This document shows positions 1 to 4,935 of a stretch of DNA of 5,432 nt, one piece after another. Under the pieces are notes generated by a model. It did not search any database, had not been told where the DNA came from, and saw only the letters and a program-made list of their open reading frames with translations. The translations under genes were made by a program, and so were the position numbers. The stretch comes from Deltaproteobacteria bacterium. GTDB lineage: Bacteria > Desulfobacterota > DSM-4660 > Desulfatiglandales > HGW-15. Every line of letters starts with the position of its first letter. Within the stretch, counting starts at the first letter, position 1. The stretch spans positions 1 through 5,432 of the forward strand of contig JAFDIC010000287.1 in NCBI GenBank assembly GCA_019308525.1, in the 5' to 3' direction.

Positions 1-20
1 ATTTGTTTCGTGGTTTCTAT

Positions 21-37
21 TTTCGAATTTCGAAATT
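21..37. repeat. TTTCGAA tandem pair / AATTTCGAAATT palindrome
   Basis: Bases 21-34 are two adjacent copies of TTTCGAA, and 26-37 is the perfect 12-bp palindrome AATTTCGAAATT. The plus strand continues into a T-rich run (36-44). The same TTTCG core occurs at 6-10, so the repetitive tract may continue left of the window. This could be the edge of a low-complexity TTCGAA-type intergenic repeat or a weak plus-strand terminator for a convergent gene outside the window. Function unknown. Confidence 0.3.
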
Positions 38-80
38 GTTTTTTCTCAAAGGCCTGAAACGGTATAACCTTTTCAATTCT

Positions 81-97
81 CACCGGCATAGCCGGTG
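81..97. repeat. Perfect 7-bp hairpin (REP-like)
   Basis: CACCGGC (81-87), loop ATA, GCCGGTG (91-97) form a perfect GC-rich stem-loop about 150 bases past the operon's last stop codon. On the minus strand it is followed by AGAATTG rather than a U-tract, so it is not a canonical Rho-independent terminator. It could still protect the 3' end of the transcript or be a REP-type unit. The palindrome is certain; the role is not. Confidence 0.4.
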
Positions 98-130
98 GAT
101 TAGCACCGATTTAGTTCTCTTGATTACATT

Positions 131-151
131 GCGTTGCAACGCTTTGCAACG
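131..151. repeat. TTGCAACG direct repeats with GCGTTGCAACGC palindrome
   Basis: GCGTTGCAACGC (131-142) is a perfect 12-bp palindrome. TTGCAACG occurs at 134-141 and again at 144-151, a spacing of 10 bases, which is one helical turn. Such an arrangement could be a binding site for a dimeric regulator or a remnant of a repeat. Lying downstream of the operon, it does not obviously control any gene seen here. Confidence 0.3.
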
Positions 152-247
152 TGCCTAAAACCGGGAATGACCCCCATGACCTTTTTGATTTACCTCGCCG
201 GAAGTGGGTGATGAAAGATATCTCTCTTTCCTCTATCTTCTCTACGC

Positions 248-628
248 CTAGGAAACAATACCGGACAAAGGATAAGGGACACTCCGGCACGCCACCATAT
301 CCACCCCAAGACCCAGTATGTTACTGATGACTACCTCTCCTATTCTTACGGGGCCGCTTACCTGATGTTTAGAAATCTCGACCATACAGGCCATGAGCTT
401 ATCCTTTGGGATTTCTTTGCTAGAACGAACCGGCAACAAGCGAATTTCCCCCAGGTTGGTCCGGACTGTGGTAGTCAGGATACGTCCAGGAGAGAAGATC
501 TCGTTCTTTGCATGCTCAATGCCTTTTTTACACTTATTGCCCTCCACATCTGTTATTCCCTGCCCTTTGACTTCCGCCCTTAGATTACACCCCAGGGGGC
601 ACATGATGCAGATGACTTTCTTAATCAT
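248..628 (-). CDS. DUF1667 small Fe-S-type protein, third subunit of the GlpA-like module
   Basis: This is a soluble 126-residue protein of the DUF1667 family, which is habitually encoded next to GlpA-like and GlpB-like FAD oxidoreductases in anaerobes and is presumed to be an electron-transfer or assembly partner. The N-terminus carries Cys7, Cys10, Cys14 and Cys33 (C-x2-C-P-x-G-C, then G-N-x-C-x-x-G). This resembles the [4Fe-4S] motif at the front of molybdopterin oxidoreductases and suggests a cubane cluster. The rest has the family's V-R-x-G-E-V-V-I and L-G-x-G-V-D-M-V-A segments. No signal peptide or membrane helix is visible. I start it at 628 (M-I-K-K) because AAGGAGG lies 6 nt upstream. 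A longer reading from 682 would add 18 arginine-rich residues that the family lacks. Its ATG overlaps the stop of the preceding gene by 8 nt (ATGATTAA), so translation is probably coupled. The stop is TAG. Family is secure; biochemical role is inferred. Confidence 0.9.
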   Translation of the reverse strand: MIKKVICIMCPLGCNLRAEVKGQGITDVEGNKCKKGIEHAKNEIFSPGRILTTTVRTNLGEIRLLPVRSSKEIPKDKLMACMVEISKHQVSGPVRIGEVVISNILGLGVDMVACRSVPYPLSGIVS

Positions 629-1895
629 GGCCTTCCTCCTTGTCCTCCTTACGCCTCTGGTGGCATGAAACCTTGATCTCACCCTTTTCCCGAAAAGAGT
701 TGAGGTACTTCGGCTCCAGGATGACTTTTATCACTTCCGTGGGACTCACCACCCGAAATTTCTTCCGAAAATCACCCACTCTCACCTCTGCCCTCTCAAT
801 CGTCTCTCGCACCCTTAATGCAACCTCCGCAGGTTCGCTCCCAACTATTTTGTGAGGCGTAGCAGTCGCTATATTATCTCCCGGGATCACCTTGATTTCT
901 TTCGGCTCCCTCTTGAGTTCCCCACCCACATATCTCGCTGCATTTCTCCCTGTCTTCTCCCCGTCCAGGGTCACATTGTCCACAAGATCCCACACTTGAA
1001 CCACATTTCCTGCTGCAAAAACACCATCCAGGCTCGTCTGTAGGAATTCGTCCACAACAGGGCCGCCTATATCCTGGTCCAGCTCAATCCCCGCCTCCAC
1101 GGATAATTCGTTCTCCGGAATAAGCCCCACGGAGAGCAGCAGGCAATCACAGTCAACCCTGCGTTCAGTCTCCTTCACGGGGTTCCCTTGACCGTCAACT
1201 TGCGCTATCTTGACCCCCTCAACCCTGTAATTCCCGTAGATCTCCGTTATGGTGTGCTGGAGAAGAAGGGGAATATCAAAATTATGGAGACATTGGACTT
1301 CGTTCCGAATGAGCCCACCTACACGGGGCATGATTTCCACCACCGCCTTTACTTCCGCCCCCTCCAGGGTGAGGCGCCTGGCCATGATCATACCGATGTC
1401 TCCTGAACCCAGGACAACAATCTCTTTTCCCGGCATGTATCCATCCACATTGACCAATTTTTGCGCAAGACCCGCCGTAAATATCCCTGCCGGTCTGCTC
1501 CCAGGAATACCAATAGCGAACCTGGTTTTTTCTCTACATCCCATGGCAAGAACAACTGTTTTGGGAACCACCTTGAATTCACCCCACTGCGGGTTGATCG
1601 CAATCATGCTGCGGTCAGGGTAGAAATTCGTCACCATGGTGTTCAAACAAAGCTTGATATTGGATGAGGCGAGCCTGTCAATGAATCTTTCCGCGTATTC
1701 CGGTCCGGTGAGGTCTTCCTCAAAGTAATGCAGCCCAAACCCATTGTGGATACACTGGTGCAAAAGCCCCCCCGGATACTCCGCCCGTTCAAGCAGCATG
1801 ATATCCTCCATCCCTGATTCCCAGGCACTGATGGCTGCAGCCATTCCGGCAGGACCGGCGCCAATAATCGCCAGGTCAACCTCGTGTACCTTCAT
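621..1895 (-). CDS. NAD(P)/FAD-dependent oxidoreductase (GlpB-position subunit, Pyr_redox_2 fold)
   Basis: A 424-residue cytoplasmic flavoprotein with two Rossmann folds. The first dinucleotide motif G-A-G-P-A-G is at residues 12-17, with the ribose-binding acid at Glu36. The family signature G-G-L-L-H-Q-C-I-H-N-G-F-G is at 42-54 and A-M-G-C-R-E-K-T-R at 117-125. A second G-S-G-D-I-G motif (163-168) fits NAD(P) or a second nucleotide. The closing FAD motif G-V-F-A-A-G-N (291-297) is followed by W-D-L-V-D-N-V-x-x-D-G-E (302-313). The C-terminal ~100 residues match the extension usual for enzymes paired with DUF1667 and end in a highly charged tail. Cys48 and Cys120 lie in the conserved motifs. 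I choose 1895 because GGAGG sits 7 nt upstream and the family's V-D-L-A-I-I-G follows. An upstream in-frame Met at 1961 would overlap the previous gene. The gap from that gene's stop is 4 nt. Likely it relays electrons between the GlpA-like subunit and NAD(P) or another carrier; the direction is unknown. Confidence 0.92.
   Translation of the reverse strand: MKVHEVDLAIIGAGPAGMAAAISAWESGMEDIMLLERAEYPGGLLHQCIHNGFGLHYFEEDLTGPEYAERFIDRLASSNIKLCLNTMVTNFYPDRSMIAINPQWGEFKVVPKTVVLAMGCREKTRFAIGIPGSRPAGIFTAGLAQKLVNVDGYMPGKEIVVLGSGDIGMIMARRLTLEGAEVKAVVEIMPRVGGLIRNEVQCLHNFDIPLLLQHTITEIYGNYRVEGVKIAQVDGQGNPVKETERRVDCDCLLLSVGLIPENELSVEAGIELDQDIGGPVVDEFLQTSLDGVFAAGNVVQVWDLVDNVTLDGEKTGRNAARYVGGELKREPKEIKVIPGDNIATATPHKIVGSEPAEVALRVRETIERAEVRVGDFRKKFRVVSPTEVIKVILEPKYLNSFREKGEIKVSCHQRRKEDKEEGHD
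635..650 (-). promoter_or_regulatory. Double Shine-Dalgarno for the DUF1667 gene
   Basis: Two AAGGAGG sequences stand in series on the minus strand (641-635 and 650-644) inside the last codons of the upstream gene. The nearer one is 6 nt before the ATG at 628. Together with the ATGATTAA overlap this decides the start and suggests re-initiation. The duplicated site also explains the Lys/Glu-rich C-terminal tail of the upstream protein. Confidence 0.75.
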
Positions 1896-1899
1896 TCCT

Positions 1900-3414
1900 C
1901 TACCTCCCTCTTCTCGCCTCCGGGTATCCCTTGGGCTCTCCTGCAAGGATGTAAGAGTCACCGCCTTTCTTCGTCACTTCCAGGGGGGATATGCCCAGCT
2001 CTTCCGACATGATTCGCAGAACCCTGGAAGTGCAAAAGCCCCCCTGGCATCTGCCGAAACCTGCCAGGGTTCGGAATTTGACTTCGTCAAAGGTTCTGGC
2101 GCCTGCCCTGACCGCATCTCTGACCTCTTGCTCAGAGACCTTCATGCATCTGCATACCAGGTGCCCGTACCTAGGTTCTGCTCGGAGCTTTTGACTCCTC
2201 TCCCATTCCGACAGTTCTATGAATCTCCTGGGCTTGTATCGAAAAGGATTGAAATCGCTCCGCGTAACCAATTCCAAGCCCTGGTCTGCCAACATCCGCA
2301 CGACTTCGCGGGCTATTGCAGGGGCAGGCCCCATCCCCGGCGCACTCACAACCGCGTTGACAAATCCCCTCTTTGGGGCTTCCAGGAGATGATCGTTCGG
2401 ATCCCTTGTATTGAACGTAAGAAAACCTGCAAAGCTTGATATGACATGCTTTTTTGAGATGGAAGGGATAAACTCCTGTGGCCAGGATATCAACCTGGCA
2501 AGCCCTTCCTCGGTCGTACTCGTGTCTTCCTTGTGAGTCATGGGATCGAAGGTATGGGCTACGATAATGCTGTCGTGGGTGGTAGGTATGAGCATCCTTC
2601 CTCGCTGCGGCCTGGGTCTTGCGCAGAGTATATGATGGATTGCGTCTCGATTCTCCATAACCAGCATTTGCGCCTTCCAGCCGCTGACCTCGAAGTCCGC
2701 TGTTCCCACCATTCCTGCAATTTCATCGGCGTAGAGTCCTGCCGCATTGACCACGTGCTGTGCCTTGAAGGAGCCGTTATTGGTCTTGACGACATAGTAC
2801 TCTTTTTTCTCTTCAATATCTTTTACCTCAGTGTCCTTATAAATGTGAGCGCCATTCTGTTTCGCGTTCTCAGCAAAAGCGATCGCCCATGACATGGGAA
2901 GAAGGACCGCTTCATTACTATCAAAAAGCCCACCAATGTATTTTGGATGCACATCAGGCTCCAGCTCCTCAACACCCTTCCTGTCAAGTAGACTGATGCC
3001 CCCAATATCCAGCTCCTCAGCTACCTGCTTAATGAGCTCAACGAGCTCCATGTCCTCTCTGTTCTCTGCAAGCACAAGCCTGCCTGGCTGAGCAATTTCC
3101 TCACCAAGCACATGGGCAAGGGAGAAGTACTCATCCCTGCCAATGTTTTGTAGCCTCTCTTTGAGTCCAAAAGGCCTCAGGAGATGATCTCTGAAAGGCA
3201 CATCACCATGATACTTCACGGTGCGGGAGGTCAGGTGGGCAATGCCGCCGTGGAGCAAACCCTGGCACGCCTTTGTCACCCCGAATCCGCAACCTCCCTC
3301 CCTTTCAAGCAAAGATATGTCAATCTTATATTTTGATAGCTCCCGTGCAATGGCGGTCCCTGTGATGCCCCCACCTATCACGACCACCTGCGTCTCTATC
3401 ACCTTCTCCCCCAT
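1900..3414 (-). CDS. GlpA-like FAD-dependent oxidoreductase with C-terminal BFD [2Fe-2S] domain
   Basis: A 504-residue DAO-family flavoenzyme, first gene of the three-gene module. V-V-V-I-G-G-G-I-T-G at residues 10-19 is the FAD-binding G-x-G-x-x-G, and Glu37 is the ribose-binding acid. A DAO substrate and FAD domain spans roughly 8-370 and includes H-V-V-N-A-A-G-L-Y-A-D, the usual second FAD contact. The end is a BFD-like domain: Cys421 and Cys423 (C-R-C), then Cys456 and Cys461 (G-R-C-Q-G-G-F-C). The C-x-C-x32-C-x4-C spacing is that of the [2Fe-2S] domain of anaerobic glycerol-3-phosphate dehydrogenase GlpA. It is slightly shorter than E. coli GlpA, and no membrane segment is visible. The region after the first FAD motif (about 40-115) departs from the G-T-S-G-A-N-S-A form I associate with clostridial homologues, so the substrate may not be glycerol-3-phosphate; other 2-hydroxy acids are possible. 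The start at 3414 has AGAGGAGT with GGAG 7 nt upstream. The stop is TAG, 4 nt before the next ATG. Confidence 0.9.
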   Translation of the reverse strand: MGEKVIETQVVVIGGGITGTAIARELSKYKIDISLLEREGGCGFGVTKACQGLLHGGIAHLTSRTVKYHGDVPFRDHLLRPFGLKERLQNIGRDEYFSLAHVLGEEIAQPGRLVLAENREDMELVELIKQVAEELDIGGISLLDRKGVEELEPDVHPKYIGGLFDSNEAVLLPMSWAIAFAENAKQNGAHIYKDTEVKDIEEKKEYYVVKTNNGSFKAQHVVNAAGLYADEIAGMVGTADFEVSGWKAQMLVMENRDAIHHILCARPRPQRGRMLIPTTHDSIIVAHTFDPMTHKEDTSTTEEGLARLISWPQEFIPSISKKHVISSFAGFLTFNTRDPNDHLLEAPKRGFVNAVVSAPGMGPAPAIAREVVRMLADQGLELVTRSDFNPFRYKPRRFIELSEWERSQKLRAEPRYGHLVCRCMKVSEQEVRDAVRAGARTFDEVKFRTLAGFGRCQGGFCTSRVLRIMSEELGISPLEVTKKGGDSYILAGEPKGYPEARRGR

Positions 3415-3563
3415 TTGATTACTCCTCTACGAGCCATCCCCTTTACTTTTCTCCCAGAGGATCCGGCCCTGTCATTCAAAAGGCTTTCATATGTCGGGGA
3501 ACCTTCCAAGCTCCGGCTTCTCCTTTATACTCTCCTTGCCTTTGTCAAAACACCATACAAAAA
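3415..3563 (-). other. Spacer between regulator and redox operon
   Basis: A 149-base gap separates the regulator's stop from the ATG of the GlpA-like gene. It holds the operon's Shine-Dalgarno (AGAGGAGT, 3428-3421). Just after the regulator's stop is a TTGACA (3548-3543) with TATAAA (3529-3524) downstream, but only 13 bases apart, too close for a normal sigma-70 promoter. TTTGT at 3541-3545 and ACAAA at 3557-3561 form an inverted pair overlapping that TTGACA, a possible repressor half-site pair. No hairpin with a U-run is visible, so read-through from the regulator gene is plausible. Confidence 0.4.
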
Positions 3564-4319
3564 TCAATTGCCAGCTACTAACTTGCCGCTCCTCATCTCA
3601 CCTTTGGCTACAAGGGATTGAAGTCTATTCCTTACCTCATTGAAATGCCTCTCAATAAGATCCATGGCTTTTTTGCGATCTTTTCTAATAATCGAATCCA
3701 GGATTTCTTCATGACTCTTAATGGCTCTCCCGCACGTACCCTCATCTGGGAGCTGAAGTGTGTGAAAATCTCGGAGAAGAGCCACTATAGCTTCAACGAA
3801 GATTACAAAAACCGGATTTCTGGATGCCTTGGCAAGGAGCCTGTGAAACTCCAGATTCTCTTCTAGGCACAGCAGCCCATTTTCGGCTCTTTCCCATGCT
3901 CCGGCTATGTTTTCTCTTAGCTTTTTCAAGTCCGATTCATCTGTATTCTCTATCACAGCATCCAATATAGCCTTTTCTATGACCACCCTAGCACTTGTTA
4001 TCTGTTCCAGAGATATATCCCCCATTTGAAATATATCTAAAAGGAGATTGGCGATCTGGTTGATAACCGTATTCTTTACCACAGGTCCGCCACCGTACCC
4101 CTTCTGAATAGATATGAATCCTGAAAGTTCAAGGATGCGGAGGGCCTCTCTTACTGTTTGACGACCAACCTTGAATTGACTGGCAATCTCAGCCTCTGAA
4201 GGAAGTCTGTCACCAGGCTTTAACGCGCCACTCAGAATCAATTTCTTGATTTCCCATGAGACGGATTCAAACGCTCTCTTGTTATCAATGGGCCTAAAGA
4301 GCTTTTTTGCTTGTTCCAT
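3564..4319 (-). CDS. GntR-family transcriptional regulator, FadR/FCD subfamily
   Basis: A 251-residue DNA-binding regulator. The N-terminal winged helix (about 18-85) has the GntR signature L-P-S-E-A-E-I-A (39-46), the recognition helix V-G-R-Q-T-V-R-E-A-L-R-I-L (51-63) and a glycine-rich wing. The all-helical FCD ligand domain (about 105-235) carries the metal-ligand pattern Asn155, His159 (N-L-E-F-H), His203 (S-H-E-E-I-L) and His225 (E-R-H-F). The first ligand is Asn where many relatives have Asp. FCD regulators are dimers that usually repress catabolic genes and release DNA on binding a carboxylate such as lactate, gluconate or a uronate. Given its place just upstream of the redox operon, I infer it controls that operon and itself. 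I start at 4319 (M-E-Q-A-K-K) because AGGAG lies 10 nt upstream. An in-frame ATG at 4355 would add 12 residues encoded by the inserted repeat and sits inside a perfect hairpin. Confidence 0.93.
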   Translation of the reverse strand: MEQAKKLFRPIDNKRAFESVSWEIKKLILSGALKPGDRLPSEAEIASQFKVGRQTVREALRILELSGFISIQKGYGGGPVVKNTVINQIANLLLDIFQMGDISLEQITSARVVIEKAILDAVIENTDESDLKKLRENIAGAWERAENGLLCLEENLEFHRLLAKASRNPVFVIFVEAIVALLRDFHTLQLPDEGTCGRAIKSHEEILDSIIRKDRKKAMDLIERHFNEVRNRLQSLVAKGEMRSGKLVAGN

Positions 4320-4325
4320 TGTTGA
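4317..4325. repeat. Left copy of the 9-bp direct repeat CATTGTTGA
   Basis: This 9-mer recurs exactly at 4456-4464, on the far side of the 135-bp element. It includes the regulator's ATG (read on the minus strand at 4319-4317). It is a candidate target-site duplication, although its last three bases are also the first three of the left terminal repeat. Confidence 0.5.
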
Positions 4326-4332
4326 CGAACTC

Positions 4333-4338
4333 CTAAAA
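4333..4338 (-). promoter_or_regulatory. Shine-Dalgarno of the regulator, lying in the inserted element
   Basis: On the minus strand the left terminal repeat reads TTTTTAGGAGTTCGTCA, and AGGAG (4334-4330) ends 10 nt before the ATG at 4319. The matching position in the right terminal repeat reads ACGAG, so a single C/G difference makes the ribosome site here. Without the element the best upstream match would be only GGGG at 8 nt. Confidence 0.5.
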
Positions 4339-4353
4339 ACTCCCAAAACCGTC

Positions 4354-4374
4354 ATGCCGGACTTGATCCGGCAT
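4354..4374. repeat. Internal hairpin A of the element
   Basis: ATGCCGGA (4354-4361), a 5-base loop CTTGA, then TCCGGCAT (4367-4374): a perfect 8-bp GC-rich stem. In the regulator's mRNA it would fold some 35 nt before the start codon. Confidence 0.75.
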
Positions 4375-4397
4375 CCAGAAGCCTTTGAAATTACTGA

Positions 4398-4417
4398 ATT
4401 CCTGCTTTTGCAGGAAT
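4398..4417. repeat. Internal hairpin B of the element
   Basis: ATTCCTGC (4398-4405), loop TTTT, then GCAGGAAT (4410-4417): a perfect 8-bp stem. With hairpin A it forms the paired-palindrome core bounded by GTCAT and ATGAC. On the minus strand the loop is AAAA and no U-run follows, so it is not a terminator. Confidence 0.75.
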
Positions 4418-4455
4418 GACAGAAATGAGCACTTTCAGACTTTTTACGAGGCCAT

Positions 4456-4464
4456 CATTGTTGA
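4456..4464. repeat. Right copy of the 9-bp direct repeat CATTGTTGA
   Basis: Exact copy of 4317-4325, displaced by 139 bases. Deleting 139 bases between the copies would join the promoter region at 4465 and above directly to the regulator's ATG, giving a plausible empty site. Confidence 0.5.
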
Positions 4465-4500
4465 TACCCCGAAGGAAGATAGTATTATCAGACATTATGA

Positions 4501-4522
4501 ATAATAGAAATTAGGCTATTAT
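4501..4522. promoter_or_regulatory. Candidate operator (inverted repeat in the promoter spacer)
   Basis: ATAATAG (4501-4507) and CTATTAT (4516-4522) form a perfect 7-bp inverted repeat with an 8-base centre. It runs from the -10 box to the edge of the -35 box of the regulator's promoter. Another small inverted pair, ATTAT (4494-4498) and ATAAT (4501-4505), overlaps it. A dimer bound here would block RNA polymerase, as expected for GntR autoregulation. It does not match the classical FadR TGGT-N3-ACCA motif. Confidence 0.35.
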
Positions 4523-4527
4523 GTCAA
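4501..4527 (-). promoter_or_regulatory. Probable sigma-70 promoter of the regulator gene
   Basis: The minus strand has a perfect TTGACA -35 box (4527-4522) and TATTAT (4506-4501) as -10 at a 15-base spacing. TATTCA at an 18-base spacing is the alternative. The surrounding DNA is AT-rich. A start near 4494 would give a leader of about 175 nt, of which 139 nt come from the inserted element and its duplicated flank. The consensus -35 is the strongest point; the short spacer is the weakest. Confidence 0.5.
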
Positions 4528-4935
4528 GAAAAAAAGCAAAATTTTTGATTCCACAATACGTTATGAGACTAGGCCTGAGTAATGCATGGACGTTGGTCTT
4601 TCATAAGCAGCACGAAGGAAGGAGGTCCAGGGTTCCATTGAAAAAGCTGACGAATAAAAACAGAAGCCCTTTGCGGCGTAGGTAAACCCTGACATTCTAG
4701 TCATATTTCAAAGGCTTGAGCCCTCAGCAACCTTTCTCCATTCCGCCGGACAGCTCTTGGATGAGACCCAAAAAGAGCCGCGAGTTCCCTAGTTTCAGCG
4801 CCCTTCCCTGAGCCAAAGTGACACCATAAGTTAGAACTCGGATCGAAAAAAGTTGGAAGGGAGGCGACAAGCGCTTAAGCATAAACTTCTCCCTGATTAC
4901 AGGGCAATTGCTTGCACTTGCCAGCAGCGACCAGC
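4528..4935. other. Intergenic region with no convincing gene
   Basis: About 400 bases between the SDR stop and the regulator's promoter. No frame gives a gene with a good start and family resemblance. One minus-strand frame (4897-4724, no start codon requirement) stays open for 57 codons and reads somewhat protein-like (V-L-T-Y-G-V-T-L-A-Q-G-R-A-L-K-L-G). It has no Shine-Dalgarno site, so it may be a gene remnant or chance. Structural spots are CCCTG-ATTA-CAGGG (4891-4904), an imperfect GCTCTT/AAGAGC stem (4753-4778), and the small palindromes AAGCGCTT and GCTTAAGC near 4869-4880. After the SDR gene the minus strand has a T6 run (4851-4846) but no clean stem in front of it, so I assign no terminator. 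Confidence 0.5.

Larger units (their letters stand above)
1..247. other. Non-coding tail after the operon, with short palindromes and repeats
   Basis: This stretch follows the last gene of the minus-strand operon and carries no ORF with recognisable protein features. It holds three structured spots: a tandem TTTCGAA pair inside a 12-bp palindrome near 21-37, a perfect 7-bp stem with a 3-nt loop at 81-97, and a TTGCAACG direct repeat with a 12-bp palindrome at 131-151. Reading the minus strand, none of the hairpins is followed by a clear U-run, so I cannot name an intrinsic terminator. The density of short symmetric sequences suggests a dispersed intergenic repeat or degraded mobile DNA. A minus-strand frame stays open for about 44 codons just after the last gene, but it has no good start or family resemblance. 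Confidence 0.5.
4323..4457. mobile_element. MITE-like element in the regulator's leader
   Basis: A 135-bp non-coding element bounded by imperfect 20-bp terminal inverted repeats. The left arm (4323-4342) and the reverse complement of the right arm (4438-4457) both start TGA and share the core CTC-S-TAAAAA-S-TC, matching at 15 of 20 positions without gaps. Inside, a 70-bp core (4351-4420) begins GTCAT, ends ATGAC and contains two perfect 8-bp stem-loops. The 9-mer CATTGTTGA occurs at 4317-4325 and again at 4456-4464. This fits a target duplication, either the full 9 bp or the TTGT lying exactly outside both ends. No transposase is present, so it would have moved in trans. Palindromic units beginning GTCATGCCGG and ending GGAATGAC resemble dispersed repeats I associate with deltaproteobacterial genomes; that is memory, not a search. 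Confidence 0.65.

Noticed and set aside
81..97. Rho-independent terminator of the redox operon
   Set aside because: The stem is perfect, but no U-run follows it on the minus strand, and it is 150 bases past the stop.
1896..1961. Longer start of the second flavoprotein at 1961
   Set aside because: It would overlap the upstream gene by about 60 bases and add 22 arginine-rich residues before the FAD motif. GGAGG 7 nt before 1895 favours the shorter form.
1744..2439. Long plus-strand ORF of 231 codons opposite the two flavoprotein genes
   Set aside because: It lies entirely antisense to well-supported coding sequence, is rich in Ser/Pro/Arg as antisense frames are, and shows no domain or ribosome site.
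3524..3548. TTGACA and TATAAA on the minus strand ahead of the redox operon, as a sigma-70 promoter
   Set aside because: The hexamers are individually good but only 13 bases apart, too short for a working promoter. Kept only as a note in the spacer entry.
4320..4355. Upstream start of the regulator at 4355, giving 12 extra residues
   Set aside because: The ATG lies inside a perfect hairpin of the inserted element and the added residues have no family counterpart; the start at 4319 has AGGAG upstream and a typical N-terminus.
4351..4420. CRISPR-like array or riboswitch in the regulator's leader
   Set aside because: The two palindromes differ in sequence, there are no repeated units with spacers, and the flanking inverted repeats fit a MITE better than an aptamer.
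4846..4904. Terminator after the SDR gene (CCCTG/CAGGG stem and a T6 run)
   Set aside because: The 5-bp stem and the T-run are about 40 bases apart, with no continuous stem directly before the T-run.
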